DNA of 48,996 nt from Paenibacillus whitsoniae (GTDB taxonomy: Bacteria; Bacillota; Bacilli; Paenibacillales; NBRC-103111), in the NCBI RefSeq assembly GCF_003955665.1, contig NZ_RXHU01000040.1, positions 1-48,996 of the forward strand, read 5' to 3'. Below are positions 1-5,919 of this stretch, piece after piece. How positions within the stretch are numbered: the stretch's first letter is position 1; each line of letters begins with the position of its first letter. Made by a program: the position numbers and the translations under genes. Under the pieces are notes generated by a model, which saw only the letters and a program-made list of their open reading frames with translations, was not told where the DNA came from and searched no databases.

Positions 1-173
1 TGCGATTCAGCAGGTTTTTCGGGCGAGAACCCTCTTTTGGAGCGCGTTCGGCAGAAAAACCTGCCTTTTCGCAGGAATCTTGCTGAAAACGGCATTTTTG
101 CGAGAAATTCCTGCTTAATCGCAGGAATCGAGCTTCCTAACCTAGCTGACTCTGGTCAGCTTCTATGCCGCCC
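1..173. repeat. Intergenic start of window with two CCTGC/GCAGG mini-hairpins
   Basis: No gene is visible here. Two short inverted repeats, CCTGC-N6-GCAGG at 60-75 and 110-125, lie 50 bp apart and both continue into AATC. A separate perfect 7-bp hairpin (AGCTGAC-TCTG-GTCAGCT) sits at 144-161, just past the stop of the leftward gene. It could end that transcript but lacks a T-run. Similar CCTGC-type fragments recur near 25280-25415, so this may be a genome-wide intergenic repeat. Confidence 0.4.
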
Positions 174-524
174 TTAGCATTTGCACACCATCAGCACATT
201 GTCGTCCGGATCCTTGAAATTAAACCAGTGCTGATGTTCGATCGGGGTTAAGAGATTCACTTGCTTCTCTTTCATGAAGGCGTACGCCGCATCAATGTCA
301 GTCGTATTCAAGTGAAACGCAGGCACGCGAAACACGCGGTCTTCCGCATAAATTTTGCTGTCCAACACAAGGCTCGTCCCCTTCATCGGGACAACGAAGA
401 GATGCCCGAACAGAATTTCCCCTTCAACGGGTACACCGAGAATGTCACAGTACCAATCCCGCGCGTGTTCAATGTTGCTAACAGGAATGAATACCGTGCC
501 GATCTGATTTAAAATGGGATGCAT
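174..524 (-). CDS. VOC (glyoxalase/bleomycin-resistance fold) protein
   Basis: 116 residues, the usual length of a single-domain vicinal-oxygen-chelate protein. The N-terminus (IGTVFIPVSNIEHARDWYCD, residues 8-27) is the family's first beta-alpha unit, and the C-terminus has the FKDPDDNVLMV strand that normally carries the last metal ligand position. Substrate cannot be told from sequence; such proteins are often annotated as glyoxalase or bleomycin resistance without proof. The ATG start is preceded by a strong GGGGAGGG site. It is transcribed alone, leftward, next to the two GyrI-like genes but separated from them by about 80 bp. Confidence 0.85.
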   Translation of the reverse strand: MHPILNQIGTVFIPVSNIEHARDWYCDILGVPVEGEILFGHLFVVPMKGTSLVLDSKIYAEDRVFRVPAFHLNTTDIDAAYAFMKEKQVNLLTPIEHQHWFNFKDPDDNVLMVCKC

Positions 525-605
525 CGAATTCCCTCCCCGTATTTGATAACGCTATCTTTTTCGCTAGGAAATAAAAAAATCCTGTTTTCACAGGATTTTT
601 CCTTA

Positions 606-1082
606 TCACTTTTTAACCACAGGCACCCAAAACTCACCGTAGAACGTGCCGTCTCCGTTATCTTTGCGATACGTCGCATTTGGACCGCCGATGTATGCGT
701 AGTCCGTGATTTTGGACAGGACCTCGCCAAAAGCACGGTAAGTCAGCTGATCAAATAATGTTTCCTTGTCCCCGTTTCCTGCGACGACAATGTACTCGCT
801 ATCCGGGAACTCGATCATACGCGTTGCGTCAGCTACTGACTTACTGGCTTCAACCGCGAAATAATTCCAAGGCTTGCCTTGATAAACCTCATTAACTGAC
901 CATTCGCGATCGTCTTTGGCGGCATTTTTGAGTTTATCAAAACGCCCGTCAGCTTTGAGTCCGCCCCAAAACTCCGCTTTTTCCTTTTGCATCGCTGCCA
1001 TGTCTTGGAAATTCGATCTGATTGAAAAACCAAATCCGGTTAATGTGAATGATTTCTTGTGTTCAAGTGTGTACGCTGCCAT
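606..1082 (-). CDS. GyrI-like effector-binding domain protein, copy 2 (YobU-like)
   Basis: 158 residues consisting of one GyrI-like small-molecule binding domain (the AraC effector-binding / SOUL-type fold), with no DNA-binding part. It is a paralogue of the gene immediately upstream: both end in a GPNAT(Y/F)-x-K-x(3)-G-x-G-x-FYGE(F/M)W block and share the PW(N/R)-F-x-V and YIVV(A/P)G elements. Only 12 bp separate the two, so they are co-transcribed. In B. subtilis a related stand-alone domain, YobU, sits beside the WYL-type regulator YobV, and the same pairing is seen here. The likely role is binding or sequestering a small hydrophobic or cationic compound. The ligand is unknown. Confidence 0.75.
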   Translation of the reverse strand: MAAYTLEHKKSFTLTGFGFSIRSNFQDMAAMQKEKAEFWGGLKADGRFDKLKNAAKDDREWSVNEVYQGKPWNYFAVEASKSVADATRMIEFPDSEYIVVAGNGDKETLFDQLTYRAFGEVLSKITDYAYIGGPNATYRKDNGDGTFYGEFWVPVVKK

Positions 1083-1094
1083 GTGCGCGCTCCT

Positions 1095-1574
1095 TTAGCC
1101 TTCGATTTTTTTTGCACGAAGCCACATTTCGCCGTAGAATTCACCGTTGCCAGCTGCTTTGACGAATGTTGCGTTACCAGGACCCACATATTTGTAGTCG
1201 GTGATTTCTTGAAGCAAGCCGCCGAAAACTTTACCTGTGATTTCATCAGCAAGGCGGTCTTTGTCAGCCCCTGATCCTGGCACGACAATGTAGTCGCCAG
1301 CAAGGAAATCGAGTACGGCCGCGCCTTCCACGTCGAACTCACCCATCACGCCGAAGCCGCGCCAAGCTTTGCCGTCGACGACGTAGTTGATTTGATATTC
1401 TTGCCCGTCAGCAAGCGCTAGAAGTTCAGCAAGCTTGCCGTTTTCCGTGATTTCTGCTTTTTTCGCTGCTGTTTTTGCTGCATTGCCTGCCCAGTCGTTG
1501 TAATCTTCCAGTAGAACACCGTATGCTGTCATTTTGTAGTTTTCTGAGATGGATTTGATTGTGTAGGTAGACAT
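1095..1574 (-). CDS. GyrI-like effector-binding domain protein, copy 1 (YobU-like)
   Basis: 159 residues, a single GyrI-like domain and the first gene of the leftward pair. The last third (YKYVGPGNATFVK...GEFYGEMWLR) aligns with its neighbour, showing tandem duplication followed by strong divergence in the first 70 residues, which would form the ligand pocket. A GAGG ribosome site precedes the ATG. It is divergent from the WYL-domain regulator at 1709; the shared 134-bp gap holds a perfect inverted repeat, so control by that regulator is the simplest inference. Family function (effector sensing) is known in general terms; the ligand is not. Confidence 0.78.
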   Translation of the reverse strand: MSTYTIKSISENYKMTAYGVLLEDYNDWAGNAAKTAAKKAEITENGKLAELLALADGQEYQINYVVDGKAWRGFGVMGEFDVEGAAVLDFLAGDYIVVPGSGADKDRLADEITGKVFGGLLQEITDYKYVGPGNATFVKAAGNGEFYGEMWLRAKKIEG

Positions 1575-1631
1575 TTTTTATTCGCTCCTCTGCGGGTTTA
1601 TCTTTCACAAGATTGATTCTAATTGTTAAAT

Positions 1632-1648
1632 GTATCAAAAAATGATAC
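1632..1648. promoter_or_regulatory. Inverted repeat between divergent yobU-like and yobV-like genes
   Basis: GTATCA-N5-TGATAC is a perfect 6-bp inverted repeat in an AT-rich divergent promoter region. It lies 58 bp before the start of the GyrI-like gene and 60 bp before the regulator start, so one bound dimer could affect both. It is the best candidate operator for the adjacent WYL regulator. Confidence 0.5.
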
Positions 1649-1708
1649 CCTTTATTTAGAACCAAAAAAAGTAAAATATTATCTACTTTCTACTATCGAG
1701 GATCGATT

Positions 1709-2674
1709 ATGAAAAAAACTGAACGAGTGAACCTGATCATGCGCTACATCAACAACCGCGCACACTTTACGATTGCCGAAATTCAGGAGGAATTCAAAAT
1801 TTCCCGCGCGACGGCGATCCGCGACATTAACGAGATTCAGGCGCTTGGTTTTCCGCTGACTACTGAACTTGGACGCGGCGGCGGCTACCATGTCCTGCAA
1901 AATCAGTATCTGCCTGCCGTCCGCTTCACGCCTGAAGAGTTGAAGGCGATTTTCATCAGCTTCATCGCCTCGAAAAATTCGCAGCTGCCCTACCTGCACA
2001 ATCGCCGCTCCATCACTGAAAAACTCATTGGTATCGCGTCGCAAACCCAGCAAGACGAGCTCATCGAGCTGAATAATATTTTGCTTTTTGAAGATACAAA
2101 TCCTGCCAACCCAAATCTCTTGGAGCTCGACGATGCGGCGCCTGCGGAGTTGAACAAGCTGATTTCACTTGCCGTGCGGGATAAACACTTACGCTTGACT
2201 TATGAGTTGAGTCCCGGCACGTCCCAGTTGATGGACGTTTTTCTGTTGCATATTTTCAACTCGAACGCTCGGTGGCTTGTCGAGGTTTATGATTTTGATA
2301 GGGATGAGTTTCGTTATTTGCCTGTTGAGATGCTGCGGGATTCGGCCATATCCGAAGAGGCGATGAAGTGGTCGGAGCAAGAGATTTTACACAAAAAACT
2401 GGTAGGCGCACGCAGCTCCAATCTCGTTGTGAAGCTTGATGCGACTGGGATTCGGCGCTTTAAACGTTTGCACCCGCCGGGAATTATTTTGTCCTTTACA
2501 GGGATGTTTCAGTCGAGCGGAATTTTCAATGTTCAGCTGGATGTGACCGATACTGAGGAGCTGGCGTATTACGCGGATTGGCTTTTGTTTCTGGGGAAAG
2601 GAGTGGAGTTTGAACGGATCCCTGATGAGCTGCGCCTGATTTTGGAGGAGCGTCTTGGAAGATCGCTAGGCTAA
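1709..2674 (+). CDS. HTH-WYL transcriptional regulator (YobV-like, DeoR-type HTH)
   Basis: 321 residues. The N-terminus (about 1-65) is a winged helix of the HTH_11/DeoR type (FTIAEIQEEFKISRATAIRDI), followed by a long WYL-domain effector region typical of YobV/YafY regulators. The start is an ATG with GAGG seven bases upstream. It is divergent from two GyrI-like effector-binding genes, the same arrangement as B. subtilis yobU-yobV. WYL regulators normally bind their own intergenic region; the GTATCA-N5-TGATAC palindrome between the genes fits. Whether it activates or represses is not visible. Confidence 0.85.
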   Translation: MKKTERVNLIMRYINNRAHFTIAEIQEEFKISRATAIRDINEIQALGFPLTTELGRGGGYHVLQNQYLPAVRFTPEELKAIFISFIASKNSQLPYLHNRRSITEKLIGIASQTQQDELIELNNILLFEDTNPANPNLLELDDAAPAELNKLISLAVRDKHLRLTYELSPGTSQLMDVFLLHIFNSNARWLVEVYDFDRDEFRYLPVEMLRDSAISEEAMKWSEQEILHKKLVGARSSNLVVKLDATGIRRFKRLHPPGIILSFTGMFQSSGIFNVQLDVTDTEELAYYADWLLFLGKGVEFERIPDELRLILEERLGRSLG

Positions 2675-2699
2675 CGCAGTCCTTATTATGAAAGGAACG

Positions 2700-2984
2700 T
2701 CAATCATGGAAATGAATTCCGTGGTTGACGTTTTTGTTACATAGTGTTCGTAGCATTTTAAACGTAGTTGATAATAAATGCGGTCTTAACACCGTTCTGG
2801 TGTTCATATTGCGATCTGAGATGATGTCCTGCCACAGTTCATGTAAAGCTTGGCCCCTTGTTAACTCCGGATCATTTTTGTTTAAATGCTTGTACAAGTC
2901 GAGTAGATCTTCAAGTTCCTTTTCGCGAATTAACCGTAATCGTGGATCATCACTAATCAGAAAGCCGTTCCACTCCATCTTCAT
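2700..2984 (-). CDS. Small hypothetical protein
   Basis: 94 residues, not recognised. Charged and helical, without signal peptide or membrane segment: LRLIREKELEDLLDLYKHL suggests an amphipathic helix and the C-terminus is His/Asn rich (NKNVNHGIHFHD). Its ATG overlaps the stop of the upstream membrane protein gene (ATGA), with GGGAG about ten bases before, so the two are translationally coupled and may form a membrane protein plus cytosolic partner. No function can be assigned. Confidence 0.65.
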   Translation of the reverse strand: MKMEWNGFLISDDPRLRLIREKELEDLLDLYKHLNKNDPELTRGQALHELWQDIISDRNMNTRTVLRPHLLSTTFKMLRTLCNKNVNHGIHFHD

Positions 2985-3265
2985 TCCGCCAGCTCCCGCC
3001 CCTTATCGGCTACTTTCTTCCATATCGCCCTTAGTTCTTCACTGAAAGCCCCGAGCACGATCATAACCGTCCCCAAAATGATAAAAATGATGGCGATGTT
3101 AGCAGGCCCCGCTCCGCCTATTGCTTCCAGAGCTGTGCCGTATCGACCTGGCGGTGTTTCCCAGCCTCCAAGTTTGGCAGCAGTGATACCGGCAGGAATA
3201 CGAATCCCAAGATACAGCAGAATCCCGCTAATTAGGAAAAAACCGCCCGCCACAATCTTTTTCAT
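2981..3265 (-). CDS. Small two-TM membrane protein
   Basis: 94 residues, not recognised beyond topology. Hydrophobic segments at about residues 4-23 and 56-76, with a Gly/Pro-rich loop between (GGWETPPGRYG) and a basic, charged C-terminal tail (RAIWKKVADKGRELAE) expected in the cytosol. An AAGGAG site precedes the ATG. It overlaps the downstream hypothetical gene by 4 bp. It lies downstream of the ABC-F gene's terminator, so it is probably not part of that transcript. Confidence 0.65.
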   Translation of the reverse strand: MKKIVAGGFFLISGILLYLGIRIPAGITAAKLGGWETPPGRYGTALEAIGGAGPANIAIIFIILGTVMIVLGAFSEELRAIWKKVADKGRELAE

Positions 3266-3324
3266 GTCTCACCCACGCTCCTTCCTTATCCCTTCCATCT
3301 TATCACCCTTCCAAAATATTGAAA

Positions 3325-3366
3325 ATAATAAAAAGAGCCCGCTAACGCCAAAAGCGCCGCGAGCTC
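3325..3366 (-). terminator. Intrinsic terminator of the ABC-F gene
   Basis: On the minus strand a GC-rich hairpin (arms 3354-3366 and 3335-3349, TTTT loop) is followed by TTTTTATT. It begins right after the ABC-F stop codon. Confidence 0.8.
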
Positions 3367-3372
3367 CCTCCC

Positions 3373-4851
3373 TTACAACTCCACAATCTTCGTGGCGATA
3401 TGATCGCAAAACGCTCGATCATGTTCCACAAACACAATTGTCGGCGCATGCTCCAGCAGCAGTTCTTCAATCTGCATGCGCGACAGCACATCGATGAAAT
3501 TGAGCGGCTCATCCCAAATGTGCAAATGCGCCTGCTCGCACAGGCTTCGAGCGATAAGCACCTTCTTCTTCTGACCGCCGCTGAAAGCGGACATGTCTTT
3601 CTCGAACTGCACGCGAGCAAAATCCAGCTTGCGCAAAATCGCCTTAAACAAGCTTTCGTCGATCTCCGCTTCGCGCGCAAAGTCCGTGAGGCTGCCGCGT
3701 AGCTGCGACGTGTCCTGGGAAACATAAGAGATTTTCAGCCTGCTGCCTTTACGCAGCGTACCTGTGTGCGCGATGTCCTCGCCTACTAACAGCTTCAGGA
3801 TGCTGGATTTACCGGAGCCGTTTTTTCCGGAGAGCGCAATCCGATCCCCTTGCTCGACCGTAAAGCTAACATCGCTGCACACCTGCCGCTCGCCATAGTA
3901 GAGAGACACATGATCCAGCGCAGCGAGCTCCCGGGCATGATAGGCCAATTGCGCCAGCTTTAAACTCTCAGCGGTCTCGATATTTTTCAGCAAGCCGGAC
4001 TTCTCCTCAATCGCAGCCTGCTGCCGGTGCTCCATCGACTTCGAGCGCTTCATCATTTTCGCAGCTTTGTGACCGATGTACCCTTTATCCACTTTGGAGC
4101 CGGAGTTGCGAGTGCCGTTTTTCGTCTTTTCCACCTCGTGCGACCATTGATTCGTACGCTGCGCAGCTTCGGACAACCGTTTGATGTCCTTTTTCAGCTT
4201 GTCGTTCTCCGCCAGTTCGAAGTTGTCCTGTCGCTCTTTGTTCACCCACCAATCGGAAAAATTCCCCCGCTGAATCTCAATATTTGTCTTGTTGATCGAC
4301 AGCACGTGATCGATGCAGTTGTCCAGAAATACTCGGTCATGCGAGACGAGAATGAAGCCGCTTTTCGATTTCAAATAATCGCTGACCAGTTCACGGGCTT
4401 CCATATCCAAATGGTTCGTAGGTTCATCGATGAGCAAGAACCGGTTATCTTTTAAAAATAAAGCTGCGAGCAGCACCTTCGTCTGTTCACCCTGCGACAG
4501 CGAATCGAACGGCCGGTACAGCACGTCCTCCGACACGCGCAGCTGCGTCAGTTCGCGCATCAGCATCCAATGCTCGTAATCGGGATCGATGTCGCTGACG
4601 ACGTCCATTGTAAGCCATTCCGAATGCGCCACATGGAAAGGGAAATAATCAAAGCCGACCTGCGCGGAAATATGACCGCTGTAAGGGTATTTACCCAAGA
4701 GCAGGTTCAGGAACGTCGTCTTTCCCCTGCCATTGCGGCCCGTAAAGCCAAGCTTCCAACTCGTATCAATCTGGAACGAGACGTTTTCAAAAATAGTATC
4801 GTAGCTGCCCTCATAGGCAAACGTGAGATTCGTAACTTTAATCAATGACAT
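3373..4851 (-). CDS. Lsa-type ABC-F ribosomal protection protein
   Basis: 492 residues with two ABC ATPase domains and no membrane part, the ABC-F layout. Walker A motifs are GRNGRGKT (38-45) and GKNGSGKS (342-349), signatures LSQGEQ (118) and SGGQ (424), Walker B LLIDEP (139) and WDEP (446); the charged interdomain linker is about 190-300. Order and wording (FAY, WKLGFTGRNGRGKTT, YRPFDSLSQGEQTKVLL, WDEPLN) match Lsa proteins, which remove lincosamides, streptogramin A and pleuromutilins from the ribosome. The ATG at 4851 is chosen because AGGGAGG lies 8 bases upstream; a longer reading from 4872 would translate the ribosome site itself. It is preceded by an attenuator. Drug spectrum is inferred from family only. 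Confidence 0.9.
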   Translation of the reverse strand: MSLIKVTNLTFAYEGSYDTIFENVSFQIDTSWKLGFTGRNGRGKTTFLNLLLGKYPYSGHISAQVGFDYFPFHVAHSEWLTMDVVSDIDPDYEHWMLMRELTQLRVSEDVLYRPFDSLSQGEQTKVLLAALFLKDNRFLLIDEPTNHLDMEARELVSDYLKSKSGFILVSHDRVFLDNCIDHVLSINKTNIEIQRGNFSDWWVNKERQDNFELAENDKLKKDIKRLSEAAQRTNQWSHEVEKTKNGTRNSGSKVDKGYIGHKAAKMMKRSKSMEHRQQAAIEEKSGLLKNIETAESLKLAQLAYHARELAALDHVSLYYGERQVCSDVSFTVEQGDRIALSGKNGSGKSSILKLLVGEDIAHTGTLRKGSRLKISYVSQDTSQLRGSLTDFAREAEIDESLFKAILRKLDFARVQFEKDMSAFSGGQKKKVLIARSLCEQAHLHIWDEPLNFIDVLSRMQIEELLLEHAPTIVFVEHDRAFCDHIATKIVEL

Positions 4852-4869
4852 AGGCGTATCCTCCCTGTA

Positions 4870-4911
4870 CAAAAAAATAAGAGCCGCAAGAAAGTAGCTT
4901 TCTCACAGCTC
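4870..4911 (-). terminator. Leader terminator (attenuator) upstream of the ABC-F ribosome site
   Basis: In the minus-strand transcript the arms are 4911-4898 (GAGCTGTGAGAAAG) and 4894-4881 (CTTTCTTGCGGCTC). They pair over 14 positions if G-U pairs are allowed, with a 3-nt CTA loop, then TTATTTTTTT. It sits between the gene's promoter and its Shine-Dalgarno, so it must be conditionally bypassed for expression. Confidence 0.85.
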
Positions 4912-4931
4912 AAATTAAATACAGCAAATCG

Positions 4932-5065
4932 TCCCCGGCAAATCGGGGGATCGAAGAGGATATTTAAATAAGCTGAAGAAGATATGCTGCTTTCTTGCCA
5001 GATCAAAATAAAACATGCGAACACATGCTGTTCACTGTTCTATTTCAGAATCCAATCGCAAGAAA
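4932..5065 (-). promoter_or_regulatory. Alternative pairing segments of the ABC-F attenuator
   Basis: Transcript segment 2 (minus 4998-4990, GCAAGAAAG) is perfectly complementary to the 3' arm of the terminator (minus 4894-4886, CTTTCTTGC). It is also complementary over 8 bases to segment 1 (minus 5065-5058, TTTCTTGC), which begins two bases after the leader peptide stop. Pairing 1:2 permits the terminator; pairing 2:4 disrupts it. A further stable hairpin (TCCCC/GGGGA, 4932-4950) lies between. This is the geometry of ribosome-controlled antitermination. Confidence 0.75.
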
Positions 5066-5067
5066 TC

Positions 5068-5091
5068 CTACATATCCATCTTCAGCCTCAT
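5068..5091 (-). CDS. Putative 7-residue leader peptide MRLKMDM
   Basis: A seven-codon open frame beginning about 15 bases after the predicted transcription start of the ABC-F gene and ending two bases before pairing segment 1. A ribosome stalled by antibiotic near its end would cover that segment and free segment 2 for antitermination. The ribosome binding site is weak (no clear GGAG), which is the main doubt. Leader peptides of this kind are known for vmlR and lmo0919-type ABC-F genes. Confidence 0.55.
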   Translation of the reverse strand: MRLKMDM

Positions 5092-5112
5092 TTCGTCGTT
5101 TAGATTAGTTGG

Positions 5113-5141
5113 ATCATAACACAGCCTGAGGCAAAAATCAA
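5113..5141 (-). promoter_or_regulatory. Sigma-A promoter of the ABC-F leader
   Basis: TTGATT (5141-5136) and TATGAT (5118-5113) on the minus strand, separated by exactly 17 bp. The predicted start is near 5106, giving a leader of about 255 nt before the ATG. Confidence 0.75.
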
Positions 5142-5188
5142 TCGACGCCCCTCAAAATAAAAGTATATCGGATTACTCGGAATTATTG

Positions 5189-5194
5189 TATAAT
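5189..5194 (+). promoter_or_regulatory. TATAAT -10 box for the DUF4395 gene
   Basis: A consensus TATAAT 38 bp before the chosen ATG; no convincing -35. It overlaps the alternative ATG at 5193, which argues against that start. Confidence 0.5.
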
Positions 5195-5231
5195 GGAGAT
5201 ACCATCACGTCCTATGAACGGAGGTTTCTCT

Positions 5232-5693
5232 ATGACTTCACAACGAAGCCAACTTGATTTATCCTGCGTTGATGATGTCCCTCTGCATCTCGTTCGCGGC
5301 AACCAGACAGGGATTCTGCTAAGTATCATTGCAACCGTTCTGCTGCAGCAGGTGTGGATTTTACTGATTCCGCTCGCGGTTCAGCTCATCTCCCGCCAGT
5401 TCGGCGTCAGGTATAACCCGTTTGTGCATATTTTCGCTTCCATGTACCCGGTCAGTACGAAAACAGAGAGCCGCGAACTGCTGCGCTTTAACAATTTGTT
5501 AGCTATCCTGTTCCTCACCGTGACGTTGGCCGCGTACGCTGTTGGTTGGACGATTCTCGCCTACATCGCACTCGCCATGCTGACCGTCGCCGTCGTGCTC
5601 GCACTGTGCGGCTTCTGCCTGGGATGCTTCATGTACTTCCAATGGAAGCAGTTCATCGCGCTGCGAAAAATAAAAAAACAGCGTCAACTGTGA
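5232..5693 (+). CDS. DUF4395 family membrane protein
   Basis: 153 residues from the ATG at 5232, chosen because CGGAGGT lies six bases upstream and because the earlier ATG at 5193 is inside the -10 box. Hydrophobic segments occupy about 28-46, 82-100 and 105-128. The FGVRYNPF block and the ending CGFCLGCFMYFQWK (two Cys in CGFC-LGC) match DUF4395 proteins, integral membrane proteins of unknown function that in some genomes neighbour thioredoxin-like genes. No thioredoxin gene is adjacent here. It is divergent from the ABC-F leader promoter, with no evidence of shared control. Confidence 0.75.
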   Translation: MTSQRSQLDLSCVDDVPLHLVRGNQTGILLSIIATVLLQQVWILLIPLAVQLISRQFGVRYNPFVHIFASMYPVSTKTESRELLRFNNLLAILFLTVTLAAYAVGWTILAYIALAMLTVAVVLALCGFCLGCFMYFQWKQFIALRKIKKQRQL

Positions 5694-5698
5694 CGCTG
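5665..5698 (-). terminator. Terminator for the leftward zinc-ribbon gene, inside the DUF4395 3' end
   Basis: Perfect 8-bp inverted repeat CAGCGTCA-ACTG-TGACGCTG at 5679-5698. On the minus strand it is followed by seven T, an A and five more T. It overlaps the last codons of the rightward gene. Confidence 0.8.
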
Positions 5699-5705
5699 CT
5701 CACCG

Positions 5706-5732
5706 AGCTGACCCGCGGGGTCAGCTTTTTTT
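5706..5732 (+). terminator. Terminator of the DUF4395 gene, inside the zinc-ribbon gene 3' end
   Basis: AGCTGACCC and GGGTCAGCT arms (5706-5714, 5718-5726) followed by TTTTTT on the plus strand, 13 bp past the DUF4395 stop. The right arm contains the stop codon of the convergent small gene. Confidence 0.8.
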
Positions 5733-5870
5733 CTTCCCTTCATTCGCCCCATCCTCCGAGCACGCGAAGCAAATCACCGTTTTGTCCGGCTGCACGATCC
5801 CGTCAATAAATCCATCTCGGCAGTACACCGGCCGCTTGCACTTCTCACAAGTTCCCACAAGCTCGATCAC
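5721..5870 (-). CDS. Small zinc-ribbon-like protein
   Basis: 49 residues from a GTG at 5870, or 59 from an in-frame ATG at 5900. Two CxxC knuckles (TCEKC and CFAC), with an additional Cys in VYC, spaced like a compact zinc ribbon. The GTG start is preferred: GGGAGG lies ten bases upstream, while the ATG falls only 5 bases beyond a TATAAT box (5911-5906) and would leave almost no leader. The basic C-terminus (GKKKS) is compatible with nucleic-acid contact. The stop codon lies in the terminator of the convergent gene. Function unknown. Confidence 0.65.
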   Translation of the reverse strand: MIELVGTCEKCKRPVYCRDGFIDGIVQPDKTVICFACSEDGANEGKKKS

Positions 5871-5919
5871 CCGCGCCGCACCTCCCGCATCCTCAGCCAT
5901 CCCCCATTATAGCACGCGC

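Noticed and set aside
4842..5024. 60-aa open frame upstream of the ABC-F gene
   Set aside because: It runs through the leader hairpins and terminator, has no ribosome site and no protein-like pattern; the leader is better explained as regulatory RNA.
5193..5231. Earlier ATG of the DUF4395 gene
   Set aside because: It lies within the TATAAT box, while the ATG at 5232 has an ideal ribosome site.
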